DNA of 64,000 bases, taken from Candidatus Thorarchaeota archaeon (GTDB taxonomy: Archaea > Asgardarchaeota > Thorarchaeia > Thorarchaeales > Thorarchaeaceae). The DNA is taken from NCBI GenBank assembly GCA_016841005.1, contig JAEORG010000192.1:33865-97864 (forward strand), written 5' to 3'. The notes under the pieces are model-generated. The model searched no databases and was not told where the DNA came from. It saw only the letters and a program-made list of their open reading frames with translations. Positions 34,632 to 44,878 of the stretch are shown here, piece after piece. A program made the translations under genes and the position numbers. The stretch's first letter is position 1. Each line of letters starts with the position of its first letter.

Positions 34632-35765
34632 ATGATGCAACAATTACTAGCAGTGATACGGAAGGACCTACGCATCGCTAGACGCGACCCTCGTTTCCTT
34701 GGTCCATCGCTAATTGTCCCTTTCGTTCTCTTGTTGGTCTATACAGTTCTGTGGTCGTCCTTCGGTAGTGGCGGAGAGTCTTTCGTATGTGGCTTGGTCG
34801 TACAGGATCAGTCAGGACCCGCAGATGAGATGGCTGAGATTATCAAAAACATGAAATCAACTACTAATTATACATGGTTCACAATTGAAGAGCATGATTT
34901 AGCAACATCAGAACAACTCTTTCAGCAGGGTGATCTGATAGCATACATAGTCATACCCACAGGGTTTGGAAACAACATAACAACAGGAGAAAAGGCATCT
35001 GTTGTTATTCACATAAACAACTTGAACGATGACGTAAACAAGAACTACATTCATCGAATAGAAGTTGCTGTTCTTCTATACAACCAAGAGGCGATGTCCC
35101 CAGACTTTGACCAGTCTGAAGCAGTTGTAGCATTAAATGAAGTTCACACACTTGAAATGACTCCTGGAAATGTACAATACGCTGGTGCAGCAGCTATTAT
35201 CCTATCTCTGATTACTTGCTGCTTGGCAGGCCAAGGATTGAACACTGCTGCAGATTTTGAGAATAAAGCCATTCATGACACACTGAATTCTCCAATGCCC
35301 AGACATATTCTGGTACTTGGTCATACATTATCCGCTATACCACGTTCAATGATTGTGCTGGCTATCACCTATCCAATAATCACATTGTCAGTAGGAGTTC
35401 AACCAGTGGGAAATCCACTGGTGCTTCTAGGCATAATTCTGCTTGCAACTCTTGCATTGACACCCTTGGGTGAGTTGATAGGAGTACTTGCGAGGGAAAA
35501 GGAACAATCATTGCTTGCTGCTGTACTCCTGACTGTGTTAGGCTTTCTAATGGGTGGTGGACTAGCTCCAATTGCATTGATGCCCTTTCAGTTCAGAGTG
35601 ATTTCACTATTCATACCAGTGACCTACGTTATCGTTATCTGGACAAGAGTATTCTTCTATGATACACTGACAGGTCTGCTCCCCAGTGTTGTCGCTCTTA
35701 TTGCAATATGGATACTCTGCACACTTGCAGTTGTACTTCTTACTAGAAGGGAGGTGGAGAGATAG
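34632..35765 (+). CDS. ABC-2 type transporter permease, first subunit
   Basis: The 377-residue protein has one N-terminal membrane helix, a ~140-residue extracellular domain, and five C-terminal helices, the ABC-2 membrane subunit plan of drug, lipid or antibiotic exporters. The start is two bases after the ATPase stop, and its stop codon overlaps the GTG start of the second permease by one base. The two permeases have the same size and topology, so they likely pair. Confidence 0.85.
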   Translation: MMQQLLAVIRKDLRIARRDPRFLGPSLIVPFVLLLVYTVLWSSFGSGGESFVCGLVVQDQSGPADEMAEIIKNMKSTTNYTWFTIEEHDLATSEQLFQQGDLIAYIVIPTGFGNNITTGEKASVVIHINNLNDDVNKNYIHRIEVAVLLYNQEAMSPDFDQSEAVVALNEVHTLEMTPGNVQYAGAAAIILSLITCCLAGQGLNTAADFENKAIHDTLNSPMPRHILVLGHTLSAIPRSMIVLAITYPIITLSVGVQPVGNPLVLLGIILLATLALTPLGELIGVLAREKEQSLLAAVLLTVLGFLMGGGLAPIALMPFQFRVISLFIPVTYVIVIWTRVFFYDTLTGLLPSVVALIAIWILCTLAVVLLTRREVER

Positions 35766-36931
35766 TGCATCAATTTCTACGAGTACTAAGAGCATCGATT
35801 ATCAAAGAGATCCGGATATGGAAACGAAATAAATCAAAACTAGGATTGGTTGTCCTCTCACCCCTGATGTTCTGGGGCGGATTTGCCGTTCTTATGGGTG
35901 GAGTATACTCTCAGGGTATTGAAGCAGGTCTTGTAGTCCTTGAAGACAATCCCGGTTTCTACACTAATGCTCTGATTGAGGTACTTGGAGAACCAGATGA
36001 GATTCCTCCGAGTCTGTCCCTGATCGAGATGGATCAAGCAACAGCAGAGGCTATGTTAGAAACAGGGGACATGATGCTTGTCATCATTATCCCCGATGGA
36101 TTTGAGGAGGCTCTTGAGAATAACGAGACAACAAGTATTGAGATCTGGGTGAACAACTTTCACGAAGACATGACCAAGAATCTGAGAATGCCTGTCCTTC
36201 GTAAGTTGGATATCTTCTACCAGAGATATCTTCCTGAGTCAAGTCCGGTTGATTTTGATTACGTACTCCTGAGAGAGTTCACCTATCCAAGACTTGGATA
36301 CATGGCTTGGACAATGTCCATCTATGCTGTTATGTTTGGTGCGATGTTTGCTGCAGGCTCCTCAATGACTCAGGAGTTTGAAGATGCAACCTTTGATGAG
36401 ATTGAACTCTCCAATCAATCGCCCATAGCAATTCATGCTGGTAAGATCCTAGTGGGTTCTTGTATTGGATATATTGTACCTCCAATCCTGATGCTCTTTG
36501 GATGGCTGGGATATGGAGTCTGGCCAAATGGTGATTTCATCATCTACCTACTCCTGACCTACTCTCTTGCGATATTTGCAGGCAGCATTGGAATGATTCT
36601 CGGTGCGTTTTCCAGACACTCTGTATATGTGGTCCCCCTTGCTGCTCTCACTTCCCTCTTCTACTGGATGGTGGGTGGAGGAATGGCACCATTACTGTTG
36701 GCAGGTGTACAATTAGATATCATTGATAATTACAGTCCAATATCGAATGCCTACAGGTCTCTCACATCGATGTTTGTTGATGGAACATATTCTACACTTC
36801 TAGTTGACCTGACACTGATAGGTGGATTCGCGATAGTAATGCTTCTGATTGCACCGATGATTGCAGTGAGATTGGCAAGTATCAACTATTCTCATCGTAT
36901 TGAAGAGATAAGACAGCGAAGAAAGCGGTAG
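35765..36931 (+). CDS. ABC-2 type transporter permease, second subunit
   Basis: The 388-residue protein has the same plan as the preceding permease: N-terminal helix (LGLVVLSPLMFWGGFAVLMGG), extracellular domain and five C-terminal helices, with a basic end (RIEEIRQRRKR). Its GTG start overlaps the previous stop by one base. The pair plus the ATPase form one transcription unit. Confidence 0.85.
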   Translation: MHQFLRVLRASIIKEIRIWKRNKSKLGLVVLSPLMFWGGFAVLMGGVYSQGIEAGLVVLEDNPGFYTNALIEVLGEPDEIPPSLSLIEMDQATAEAMLETGDMMLVIIIPDGFEEALENNETTSIEIWVNNFHEDMTKNLRMPVLRKLDIFYQRYLPESSPVDFDYVLLREFTYPRLGYMAWTMSIYAVMFGAMFAAGSSMTQEFEDATFDEIELSNQSPIAIHAGKILVGSCIGYIVPPILMLFGWLGYGVWPNGDFIIYLLLTYSLAIFAGSIGMILGAFSRHSVYVVPLAALTSLFYWMVGGGMAPLLLAGVQLDIIDNYSPISNAYRSLTSMFVDGTYSTLLVDLTLIGGFAIVMLLIAPMIAVRLASINYSHRIEEIRQRRKR

Positions 36932-36946
36932 ATGCAAAGAATACAA

Positions 36947-37789
36947 TCATCCTGTCGATGGAGCACCAATAGCATATTGGTTTGGACTGAAGGATGGTTG
37001 TATATCCCCTTTCACCATACGGATTGAGTGAGAATACTCTCCTAATGCTAATCCATTTGAAAGTGCGAGGTCATATGCCCTCTTGTTTGTTTCAAGAATT
37101 CCCATTGCTAATTCTCTACCCCCAGAAACCTGTCCTATTGCTCGAAGAAGGTCTCTATTGAAATCCCCGTGAATGGTTACAATCCAAGGTGCAACTCTGA
37201 CATACTCATCACGATGACTACCCATCGCATATGATACTATAGTTCCATCTTGTTCCAAACAGACGCAGAGATTAGGACTTCCCATCCACTTGTTTCGTAG
37301 AAAGTGAGAACGGTCTGCTCCGAAGTATTCTTTGTCAATCTCGTAAATAGTAGGGAGATCCTCTTTTGAAATAACTCTGACATTTTCTGAATCTAATTCA
37401 GATATCTTACCCCTTAGCCGATATGATTTACATACAGAGCGAAATCCATGCTTCTCATACAACGACATAGCTTCGGGTACTGCATCTAACATGATGTAAG
37501 GGGTACCTAAATCTTGGAGATGTTTTATTCCATATCTTAGAAGCTGGATACCATATCCTTGTCCTCTATACAGTGGATGAACAATTAGATTTCCAATAAA
37601 TCCAAACAAGCCATATGATACAGCACTAACCATCCCGATGTATTCATCAGAGTCTTCTAACACAAAAGCAGCGGTAGGATTGAAATTAATGAGCGCCTCG
37701 AAATCGCCTCTAATATCTGACCAACCCTCAATAGAGGTTAGATTCAATGCAAAATCGATATCATCGTTCATCATTTTTCTGATTCGCAT
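36947..37789 (-). CDS. GNAT acetyltransferase, two-domain
   Basis: The ~280-residue protein has an N-terminal GNAT domain with the acetyl-CoA loop HPLYRGQGYGIQLL (about residue 72) and the AMSLYEKHGF segment, and a degenerate C-terminal GNAT-like domain (residues ~145-270, LAMGILETNKRAYDLALSNG). This resembles the acetyltransf_18 arrangement. It transfers acetyl from CoA to an unknown amine. The ATG at 37789 or the TTG two codons before may start it. Confidence 0.85.
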   Translation of the reverse strand: MRIRKMMNDDIDFALNLTSIEGWSDIRGDFEALINFNPTAAFVLEDSDEYIGMVSAVSYGLFGFIGNLIVHPLYRGQGYGIQLLRYGIKHLQDLGTPYIMLDAVPEAMSLYEKHGFRSVCKSYRLRGKISELDSENVRVISKEDLPTIYEIDKEYFGADRSHFLRNKWMGSPNLCVCLEQDGTIVSYAMGSHRDEYVRVAPWIVTIHGDFNRDLLRAIGQVSGGRELAMGILETNKRAYDLALSNGLALGEYSHSIRMVKGDIQPSFSPNQYAIGAPSTG

Positions 37790-37925
37790 TGACAATCACT
37801 TCCAGTCTGATGATTTGCAGTCGCTAATCATTCTCATATGAATTCATTGCCAACACGGCATCCTATTATACCGGTTTTGTTTCAATGAATCGGTCTAAAA
37901 TTGAATAACAATTGGAGAGAGAAAA

Positions 37926-39260
37926 TTGGCTTTTGAAGAGGTATCAGCAGTTCCTCCCGAACCCACGCAGGTGGATTCACAAGAAACTGAACCAATGAGA
38001 TGGCTTTACGTCTTTGTAATTGGTCTGGGATTCTTCACCACAGGTGTAAGCTGGAATGTCTATAATAGCTACTTACCTGCAGACTTTCTACCACTGTTCA
38101 TATCAGGTGAATTCACAAATACCATTATTGGATTAATCATGGTCTTGGATAATGTTCTTGCTTTATTGTTAGAACCATATATAGGTGCAAGATCGGATTC
38201 CGAGAGATCCAGAATTGGTCGAAGAATGCCATACATTTTGATAGGAACTCCGGGAGCTGCAGTCTTCTTTGCTCTCATTGCATTGGGCTGGGCTGCATTT
38301 AGTTTCTGGTTGATGTTCTTCTTCTTAACGGTATTCAACGTATTCATGGCATATTATAGATCACCTGTAGTGTCTCTAATGCCTGATGTTGTGCCATCAG
38401 AGCATCGTAGCAAGGCAAATGGTGTAATCAACCTGATGGGAGGCATAGGGGCAATCTATGCGTTTGCAATCGCTTCGCAAATCTACAAGATTAATGATCC
38501 AAGTCTTGCAGCATTGTTTGGGACTACAACCACTCGAATCGGTCCAATTCTGACATTCTTGACTACTTCAATAATTATGGTCGTTTCTATGATTATACTC
38601 TATGTTGTCGTAAAGGAGCCGGAAGTGCCACCAGAAACAACCAAAGAAGTTAACATAATTGGGGCAATCAAACAGGTGTCCTTTGCTAAGGATAAATCTG
38701 CATTTGGATTATTATTTGCAATATTATTCTGGTTCTTTGGATGGAATGCCATGGAAACTTGGTACACAAGATATGGAAAAGAAGTCCTTGGATTTCTCTC
38801 TGCTGATGCTTCCTTCCAACTAACTGCTGTTGCATTATCCTTCGTCATCTTCGCCGTCCCTGCAGGCTTTGTAGCAGGAAAGATTGGAAGAAAACGAACA
38901 ATCCTCCTTGGTCTTATTATTATGATTGGATCATTGAGTATCTTGATAGTAGTCCACGACTACATGGTGATGATGCTAATCTTCATTTTCACTGGATTAG
39001 GATGGGCTCTAGTTAATGTCAACAGCATTGTGATGATCTGGGAGCAATTAGGAAAGGTACGAATTGGTGCAGGAACAGGATTGTACTATCTCTTTAGCAT
39101 GAGTGCAGCAATCTTTGGCCCACTGATTGTAGGAGTCATCTTTGATTTGACTTCACTCTCTATGCTATTCCCAGTATCTATTGTATTTCTCGCAATTGCT
39201 TTCATAATCATGTTGGGAGTAAAAACTGGCGAAGTAGGCGATTTAGCTATAGATGAATAA
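37926..39260 (+). CDS. MFS transporter, GPH/SLC45-like
   Basis: The 444-residue protein has ~12 membrane helices and the loop 2-3 motif GARSDSERSRIGRRMPYILIG, typical of glycoside-pentoside-hexuronide and sucrose-type symporters. The second half repeats it as AGKIGRKRTILLG. Cargo is probably a sugar, but this is only family inference. Starts at TTG. It is convergent with another MFS gene. Confidence 0.83.
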   Translation: MAFEEVSAVPPEPTQVDSQETEPMRWLYVFVIGLGFFTTGVSWNVYNSYLPADFLPLFISGEFTNTIIGLIMVLDNVLALLLEPYIGARSDSERSRIGRRMPYILIGTPGAAVFFALIALGWAAFSFWLMFFFLTVFNVFMAYYRSPVVSLMPDVVPSEHRSKANGVINLMGGIGAIYAFAIASQIYKINDPSLAALFGTTTTRIGPILTFLTTSIIMVVSMIILYVVVKEPEVPPETTKEVNIIGAIKQVSFAKDKSAFGLLFAILFWFFGWNAMETWYTRYGKEVLGFLSADASFQLTAVALSFVIFAVPAGFVAGKIGRKRTILLGLIIMIGSLSILIVVHDYMVMMLIFIFTGLGWALVNVNSIVMIWEQLGKVRIGAGTGLYYLFSMSAAIFGPLIVGVIFDLTSLSMLFPVSIVFLAIAFIIMLGVKTGEVGDLAIDE

Positions 39261-39305
39261 GATTTAGAAAAAGCTCTGGAAGTGGCTAGGACGATCAATT
39301 TCGTC

Positions 39306-40463
39306 CTAGTCTGCTGTTTCTTTGATTGTGGATAACATCTGAGTAGACTTCTCTCCCACAATGACAGATTCAGAACTGCGATTGCTGAAATAAAATATAC
39401 ACAGAGCAACAACTGACATGACAGCAGCAAAGAGAATTATTGGAATGTAGCTAGCCCACAATGCAAATAGGATAGCTGCATAGATTGGGCCTATCACCCC
39501 TGAAATCGAGAGTGCTGATTGCAATAGTCCCGATGCAGTAGAACGCTCCTCGTTCTTTTCAGTGACATATTTCAGTGCTCCTACATAGAGACATGCCCAA
39601 GCGAACCCTAAGAGTATTTGAGGGGGAAAAATATCCCAAATTGTGTTTGCAAATGACATCCAAACAAATGTAACTGCTGATGCTCCAAGACCCACAGAAA
39701 TGAGCTTACCGCACTCAAAACGGTCAGTAAAACCAACCATGAAGATCACTTGCGAGATGGAATTTGTAGCTTGAATCAACCCTATTACAAAGAGATCTCC
39801 TCCAAGGTCGGACAGGAACAGTGGCCAAAAGGTCCACACAGCGAAAGCTGAGCTGTGTCTAACAAGAACTGCAAGATATACTGGATAATTTTTCTTTAAG
39901 GTTTCAATAGGAAAGAGAGGGACCCGAATTGAATTTACCTGAATCTTCGGTAAGGTAAATGCACTAGCAAAAGCTATCACAAAGAACAAATCTGATACAA
40001 GAAATGCCCAGTAGATGTTGAACCCTGCGGCATAACCAGCAAATACAGTTCCTGCTCCCCATCCTAATGCACCGAATGAAGCGAATCTCCCCATCTTCAT
40101 TTCTGATTCATATGCATAAGCCGCTAGAGCCCCTGGATACATACCGATACAAAAACCATTCAGAATCCTAACAATAAAGAGCCAATCTAGTGACATTGGA
40201 ATAACCAAGAAGCCAAAACTAACCATAGAAACGAACAGTCCCACTCTCAGGACGATTCTTCGCCCGTAGATATCACCAGCTCTACCAAAGATATAGCTAG
40301 ATGTGAATGACGCTATAGCATATACAGCAACAATCATTGTGATATAGAACTCATCAGCACCCAGAGTATCCTTCGCAAGGATGGGGAGGTATGTAAATGC
40401 AGAAAGTGTTGCTGCACCTGCCATAATTTGGATAATCTCTGTTCTCACGTCAAATTCACACAT
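39306..40463 (-). CDS. MFS transporter
   Basis: The 385-residue protein has ~11-12 membrane helices and the A-motif GRAGDIYGRRIVLRVG after helix 2, with a weaker repeat GFTDRFECGKLISVG in the second half. It looks like a drug- or metabolite-efflux MFS member. Not related closely to its convergent neighbour. An ATG starts it. Confidence 0.83.
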   Translation of the reverse strand: MCEFDVRTEIIQIMAGAATLSAFTYLPILAKDTLGADEFYITMIVAVYAIASFTSSYIFGRAGDIYGRRIVLRVGLFVSMVSFGFLVIPMSLDWLFIVRILNGFCIGMYPGALAAYAYESEMKMGRFASFGALGWGAGTVFAGYAAGFNIYWAFLVSDLFFVIAFASAFTLPKIQVNSIRVPLFPIETLKKNYPVYLAVLVRHSSAFAVWTFWPLFLSDLGGDLFVIGLIQATNSISQVIFMVGFTDRFECGKLISVGLGASAVTFVWMSFANTIWDIFPPQILLGFAWACLYVGALKYVTEKNEERSTASGLLQSALSISGVIGPIYAAILFALWASYIPIILFAAVMSVVALCIFYFSNRSSESVIVGEKSTQMLSTIKETAD

Positions 40464-40565
40464 TTCGCCGGGTTATGCCGTCTAATTAACAGTCTGGTGT
40501 GACACTTGTGGTAAACCTTTTTTCCCTTCAAGTGAAATTAGTAACAGGTTGGAGACGTACAAATC

Positions 40566-40949
40566 ATGGTATCCCCAAGAGTCAAATTCATTGCAATAAC
40601 TGTTGATGAGCTGGTATTGGTTCCTATAGCCATCGCACTGGTTTATTATTTCCTACCTGAATACTTTGTAACGAGTATTATCCTTGGCGTGGTCGGTGCT
40701 GCGATTTTTGTTACTATCAAGTATTATTGGATTTATCCGAGTCTGTTAGATGTAACTTATCCACTCTATGATATGAAGGGCGTTACTGGTACTGTAATTA
40801 AGCAGGTGTCTTCGCAGTCTGGAAAAGTGAAAGTTGGACAGGAGATTTGGGATGCACGATATAATTATGGTGTTCTTGAACCAGGTACCAAAGTACAAAT
40901 CATCTCGAGAGAGAGTATGATGGTTACAGTTGAACCCTTTGAAAGATAA
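40566..40949 (+). CDS. NfeD-like membrane protein
   Basis: The 127-residue protein has two membrane helices (about residues 15-62) then a small OB-fold domain, GVTGTVIKQVSSQSGKVKVGQEIWDARYN, ending VTVEPFER. This is the short NfeD form, usually partnered with a membrane stomatin/prohibitin; no stomatin gene is seen here. It acts in membrane-domain or protease complexes in characterised relatives. Confidence 0.82.
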   Translation: MVSPRVKFIAITVDELVLVPIAIALVYYFLPEYFVTSIILGVVGAAIFVTIKYYWIYPSLLDVTYPLYDMKGVTGTVIKQVSSQSGKVKVGQEIWDARYNYGVLEPGTKVQIISRESMMVTVEPFER

Positions 40950-40962
40950 ATCAGTCCAAGTT

Positions 40963-42009
40963 TTACTCCGCTTCAGATAGAAGAAAATGATAGACTAAAT
41001 CGACCACATTTTGAGCATCGACAGGATCTATCGATTCAAAGCTGCTGTGTGTATACCTGCATGGGACACCTACCACAGCAACAGGCAGTCCTTGTGATGC
41101 TATAGGGGATCCATCTGTTGCATAGTTATGATAAACTGCTCGTTGAATCGATATGTCCTTATCTTCTGCAGTCGAAATGAGTTTCTCATTGAGGTGATGA
41201 GAGTAAACTATCTGGCTGTCTTTTATTACTATGACAGGACCCTTTCCTAACCCGACAGAAGCCTCTCCAGATGTTCCAGGATAGTCATCAGCGAGACCCA
41301 CCTCCAATATAATAACTCCATCTACATCCAAGTCTTGTGCAACTGCAGAAACACCTTTTGCTCCTATCTCTTCCATCACGGTCGAAATGAATGAAACCGT
41401 AGGTCTCTTATCTTTGGGCATTTTTGAAATTCGCTCTGCTATAACGATTATCTCTGCAAGTCCTATACGGTCATCAAATGATTTGCCCACAAGATGCTTT
41501 CCTACTCTCTCTACAGGGGCAGCGTAAATGACCGGAGTGCCAATATGAATTCCTATCTCCTCGACTTCATTTGCAGTTTCCACACCAATGTCTAGGAAGA
41601 CCTCTTCCCATTTGGGGATTATATTTTTCCCCTTTGGTCCTGCTATATGCGCTGTCTTTACACAGAACACTCCGGGAATAAGCCCATTGTCTGTCATCAA
41701 TAAAACCCATTGACCCGGTAACAAACGAAGGTCTGGCATATGAGTCTGTGTACTCCATTTTGCTCTGATAAATCCATCATCGGAAATATTACTTACGAAG
41801 AATCCTACTTCGTCTGCATGCGCAACTAGAGCATAGTGTTTTGTAGTGCCTTCAATGGTTGCTACTAGATTACCAATCTTATCAACCATGATTTCATCAC
41901 TAATATCTTTGAGGTGCTCTCTCACATATTCTTGAACCATCGCTTCTCTACCAACTGGACCTGGCGTTGCACTCAATTCATTCAGTATCTCAAACACTCG
42001 CTCTGGCAT
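40963..42009 (-). CDS. M42 family metallo-aminopeptidase
   Basis: The 348-residue enzyme shows the M42 zinc ligands and catalytic residues: HADEVGF, SFDDRIG, EEIGAKG, LEVGLADD and a late HSSFESI. It forms large tetrahedral complexes that trim peptides in the cytoplasm (glutamyl or general aminopeptidase). Complete length. It lies downstream of the Asp-box protein gene, separated by a hairpin-containing spacer. Confidence 0.93.
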   Translation of the reverse strand: MPERVFEILNELSATPGPVGREAMVQEYVREHLKDISDEIMVDKIGNLVATIEGTTKHYALVAHADEVGFFVSNISDDGFIRAKWSTQTHMPDLRLLPGQWVLLMTDNGLIPGVFCVKTAHIAGPKGKNIIPKWEEVFLDIGVETANEVEEIGIHIGTPVIYAAPVERVGKHLVGKSFDDRIGLAEIIVIAERISKMPKDKRPTVSFISTVMEEIGAKGVSAVAQDLDVDGVIILEVGLADDYPGTSGEASVGLGKGPVIVIKDSQIVYSHHLNEKLISTAEDKDISIQRAVYHNYATDGSPIASQGLPVAVVGVPCRYTHSSFESIDPVDAQNVVDLVYHFLLSEAE

Positions 42010-42078
42010 CTGATAATCCTCTCACTTCCACTGATACTTGTTCTTGATAAGGACTGTGTAATGGATGGAAACGTGGAG

Positions 42079-42127
42079 GACTTCCTCTTTACAGCATTCA
42101 TGGGACTATCACTGTTTTGAGGAAGTC
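42079..42127. terminator. Long inverted repeat between Asp-box gene and M42 gene
   Basis: GACTTCCTC (42079-42087) pairs perfectly with GAGGAAGTC (42119-42127); inside, ACAG and CTGT extend the stem. It lies after the stop of the Asp-box protein gene (minus strand) and before the M42 gene, so it may end the former transcript. No gene was seen in 42010-42186. Confidence 0.4.
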
Positions 42128-42186
42128 ATCTTCAGTTGAATTGCTATTTAGCATGGTGAATCTTTTCTACACCGTTTCGTAGAACT

Positions 42187-43629
42187 CTAGACACTCCTAC
42201 GTTTCAGTACGACTACAGCTAGAATTATGATTACAATAACAATGATTGTTATTGCGATTACTACGTTTGTATCAATTCCCAGCTCAGTTGGTTGTTCCTG
42301 TTCAATGACTCCGTGGGCATAATAGATATCCATCTCATCATTCCTACCATCTGACCAAACAATATGTGGAATATCATCTTGGTCAAGTCGGATGGTAAAG
42401 TAATCTCCAGGGCGTGTAAAATCACTGGATGTTGTTTCACTTGCAACTGGGATTGGATCACTGAAGACTGGAAAATCTCCCTCATCACCAGTCATATTAG
42501 CAACGATGTAATATGGGCGAAATTCCTCGTAAGTTTCGCTGTAGTAGACAATGTGTATTAGACCTGTGGAGTCTATATCCATATCAGGCTGCCACTGATT
42601 CCCAAATGCCTGAGGATTGACACGGTATCTCTGAGTCCAAGTTTCGCCATCATCGAGAGATATGCGCATGTAGACATCGAATGTGTGTGCATCGGGATCA
42701 TATCTATCCGCCCATAGTAAATACAGGCGACCATAGTCGTCAAACCTGATTACTGGGAGCGTGCTCTTTCCTGGTCTACCATTTACTGATTCGAAAGAAG
42801 AGTAATTTCCTTCAGGATTTAGTAATCTTGGTGTATCCCAAGTTTCACCACCATCAGTACTCTTGGCAAAAAAGAGATTTCCCTCGTAATTTTCATCAAT
42901 CCAAGTCCAAGCTGCAAACAGATCCCCATCATTATTAAGTGCAAGATATGGGCCTATATGACCTGGATCCGGTTCACCAATCACACCTACTTCTTCGAAG
43001 GTCGCTCCACCATCGGTTGAACGAGTGATTCTGAGAGTTACATTCCCCTCTGGTGAAGATGTGTCTGCATCATCATATGCGAGATAGATGGTTCCATCAT
43101 CAGCAATCACCATTGTTTCTTTATCCGCAAAGTAGTCATTATAGGATGCTTGTACCGGATTCCACGAACCTGCATAGTCAGTACTTTTTGCGACAGTCAT
43201 TTGTGTAAATGCAGTATTGGAACCATACTCAAGATAGGCATAGTATATACTTCCATCATGCCACACCAACCACGGATCCGATTGTCTTGTTGATAATCCG
43301 TTGAACATTTCCATATTATCCGGATCTGTCCACGTTGTTCCACCATCAACTGACTTCACAACACTTACTCTTGCACCCCCTCCATAGTCTGTTTCAGAGT
43401 TTTTCCATCCTGCAAAGATAGTTCCATTATCAGAGATGGCCAAGGTGGGCTCTACATGATGCGCATAAGGCAAATCCCTCGTAGAGAGAAGGATGTTTTC
43501 TGAAAATGAGTCAATTTGGGGAACTACACTCTGTGCATCCACAAACTGATTTTCATTTGTAATACTTGGTATAGCAGTCATGACTAACATTGCAATACAT
43601 AAAACCGAGAAAAGATGCCACTTTCCCAT
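42187..43629 (-). CDS. Membrane-anchored Asp-box (sialidase/BNR-like) surface protein
   Basis: The 480-residue protein has a signal peptide (residues 1-25), repeated Asp-box motifs S-x-DGG-x-TW (SVDGGTTW, STDGGATF, STDGGETW, SLDDGETW) characteristic of six-bladed propellers of sialidases and related hydrolases, and a C-terminal membrane helix followed by KRRS. Catalytic residues of sialidases (Arg triad, Tyr/Glu) were not identified, so it may be only a binding protein. A GAGGAG site precedes the ATG. Confidence 0.82.
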   Translation of the reverse strand: MGKWHLFSVLCIAMLVMTAIPSITNENQFVDAQSVVPQIDSFSENILLSTRDLPYAHHVEPTLAISDNGTIFAGWKNSETDYGGGARVSVVKSVDGGTTWTDPDNMEMFNGLSTRQSDPWLVWHDGSIYYAYLEYGSNTAFTQMTVAKSTDYAGSWNPVQASYNDYFADKETMVIADDGTIYLAYDDADTSSPEGNVTLRITRSTDGGATFEEVGVIGEPDPGHIGPYLALNNDGDLFAAWTWIDENYEGNLFFAKSTDGGETWDTPRLLNPEGNYSSFESVNGRPGKSTLPVIRFDDYGRLYLLWADRYDPDAHTFDVYMRISLDDGETWTQRYRVNPQAFGNQWQPDMDIDSTGLIHIVYYSETYEEFRPYYIVANMTGDEGDFPVFSDPIPVASETTSSDFTRPGDYFTIRLDQDDIPHIVWSDGRNDEMDIYYAHGVIEQEQPTELGIDTNVVIAITIIVIVIIILAVVVLKRRSV

Positions 43630-43729
43630 CGTAGATTCTCCTCTAAACCTAGATAGTGTGCCTTGATATCAGAGGGTATTGCCTTTCGTATCAACGCAAT
43701 GATAATATCGTGGTCAGATTTGCACAGAC

Positions 43730-44836
43730 CTACAAACCTATTCTTTCCATAGCATCATCAAGACAGAATTTCTTGTCAGTTCGCCATTCATTTCTCTCTT
43801 TATCGAAGGTTTCTGCCCAGAGTCCATAACGCTCTGAGTGTTTGTAGTCTATAATGAGCAATTCATGACTCACTGCTTGTTTCCATACCAGTGCTACTAG
43901 TTCAGAAAGATGTGCCGATGGCAATCTCGCTATCCAGACAAAACCATCCTTAGTTTCACGAATGTTCGAGCTGAATGGAAAGTCACTTGTTGATTTTAGA
44001 TGATTAATCAGTTGACGAGTCTTTTCTGAATCAGCATTTGCAATGATCATAGGTGTATTGTAGATGTCAAAATAATTCCAGTTAATGAAAACAGAATAAG
44101 TTTCTATGGCACTTTCCTTCAGTCTATTGAGTCGCGTGGACACATTCTGCTGTATACCTTTCTTATCTGGATTCAACCGTATAGCTCGGATAATGTCAAC
44201 ATTCTTTCTACGTGCATCCATCGTTAATTCCTGAAGTAGTTGAGCATCAATGTAGTCTAATTCAATTTGGTCTTCCTCTAAGCTTATTTCAGAAAGCTCA
44301 TCAAACTCTTGCACAAGTGCTTTACTCCACCATTTCTCCCAATCAAATTTCCAAGTGAGATTCTTGGGATCCCATGCATCCAATCTAGGTTTTGTATGTG
44401 TCGAACCATATTGTGTCTGAAGAGTTGGCAATTCTCTGATGTCTGAAATTATTCCTGCCTTCATCATCTTATAGAATGCCTTTGTGAGATGCTTCTCGAC
44501 GTCAACTGGTTGTCTGAATTGAAGCAACAGACCTCTCGTTTCTCCACCAAATACTCTCGATCTATATGATGTGTATGGATGTGCATCGCAGAATGATTCG
44601 ATTGTCTTGAGAGATTGATAATCCTCTACACGCACTAGATAATCATACATCTCCAATCCAATCCGTCTGACCCTGAGAACTGCTTGAACGCTGGAATATA
44701 CCTTATTCTTTCTAAGACTCTCCAACCAAGTTCTTGCAGTGGGTGGAGTCACTCCTACTTCTTTGGCGAGCAGAGCAGCTGGTGCAACAGGTTGCTCCTG
44801 GAGCGCTAACAGGAGTGCGAGCTTCTCTTGATTCAC
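43730..44836 (-). CDS. Two-HTH (Lrp-like tandem) transcriptional regulator
   Basis: The 368-residue protein contains two winged-helix units: one at the N-terminus (APAALLAKEVGVTPPTARTWLESLRKNKV) and one around residue 195 (LDYIDAQLLQELTMDARRKN). Each is followed by an alpha/beta sensor-like domain. The linker holds a Trp-rich LTWKFDWEKWW. The same plan is in the gene at 52657-53754, including an aligned W-x-x-DW-x-x-W segment, so they are paralogous. Starts at GTG. Targets unknown. Confidence 0.68.
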   Translation of the reverse strand: MNQEKLALLLALQEQPVAPAALLAKEVGVTPPTARTWLESLRKNKVYSSVQAVLRVRRIGLEMYDYLVRVEDYQSLKTIESFCDAHPYTSYRSRVFGGETRGLLLQFRQPVDVEKHLTKAFYKMMKAGIISDIRELPTLQTQYGSTHTKPRLDAWDPKNLTWKFDWEKWWSKALVQEFDELSEISLEEDQIELDYIDAQLLQELTMDARRKNVDIIRAIRLNPDKKGIQQNVSTRLNRLKESAIETYSVFINWNYFDIYNTPMIIANADSEKTRQLINHLKSTSDFPFSSNIRETKDGFVWIARLPSAHLSELVALVWKQAVSHELLIIDYKHSERYGLWAETFDKERNEWRTDKKFCLDDAMERIGL

Positions 44837-44878
44837 TACCTTACTACCTTCTTATCTCAGAAGTATCCCTTTAGAACC

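Noticed and set aside
41914..42120. Plus-strand 68-residue frame upstream of M42.
   Set aside because: It overlaps the M42 start and the hairpin region and lacks a ribosome site.
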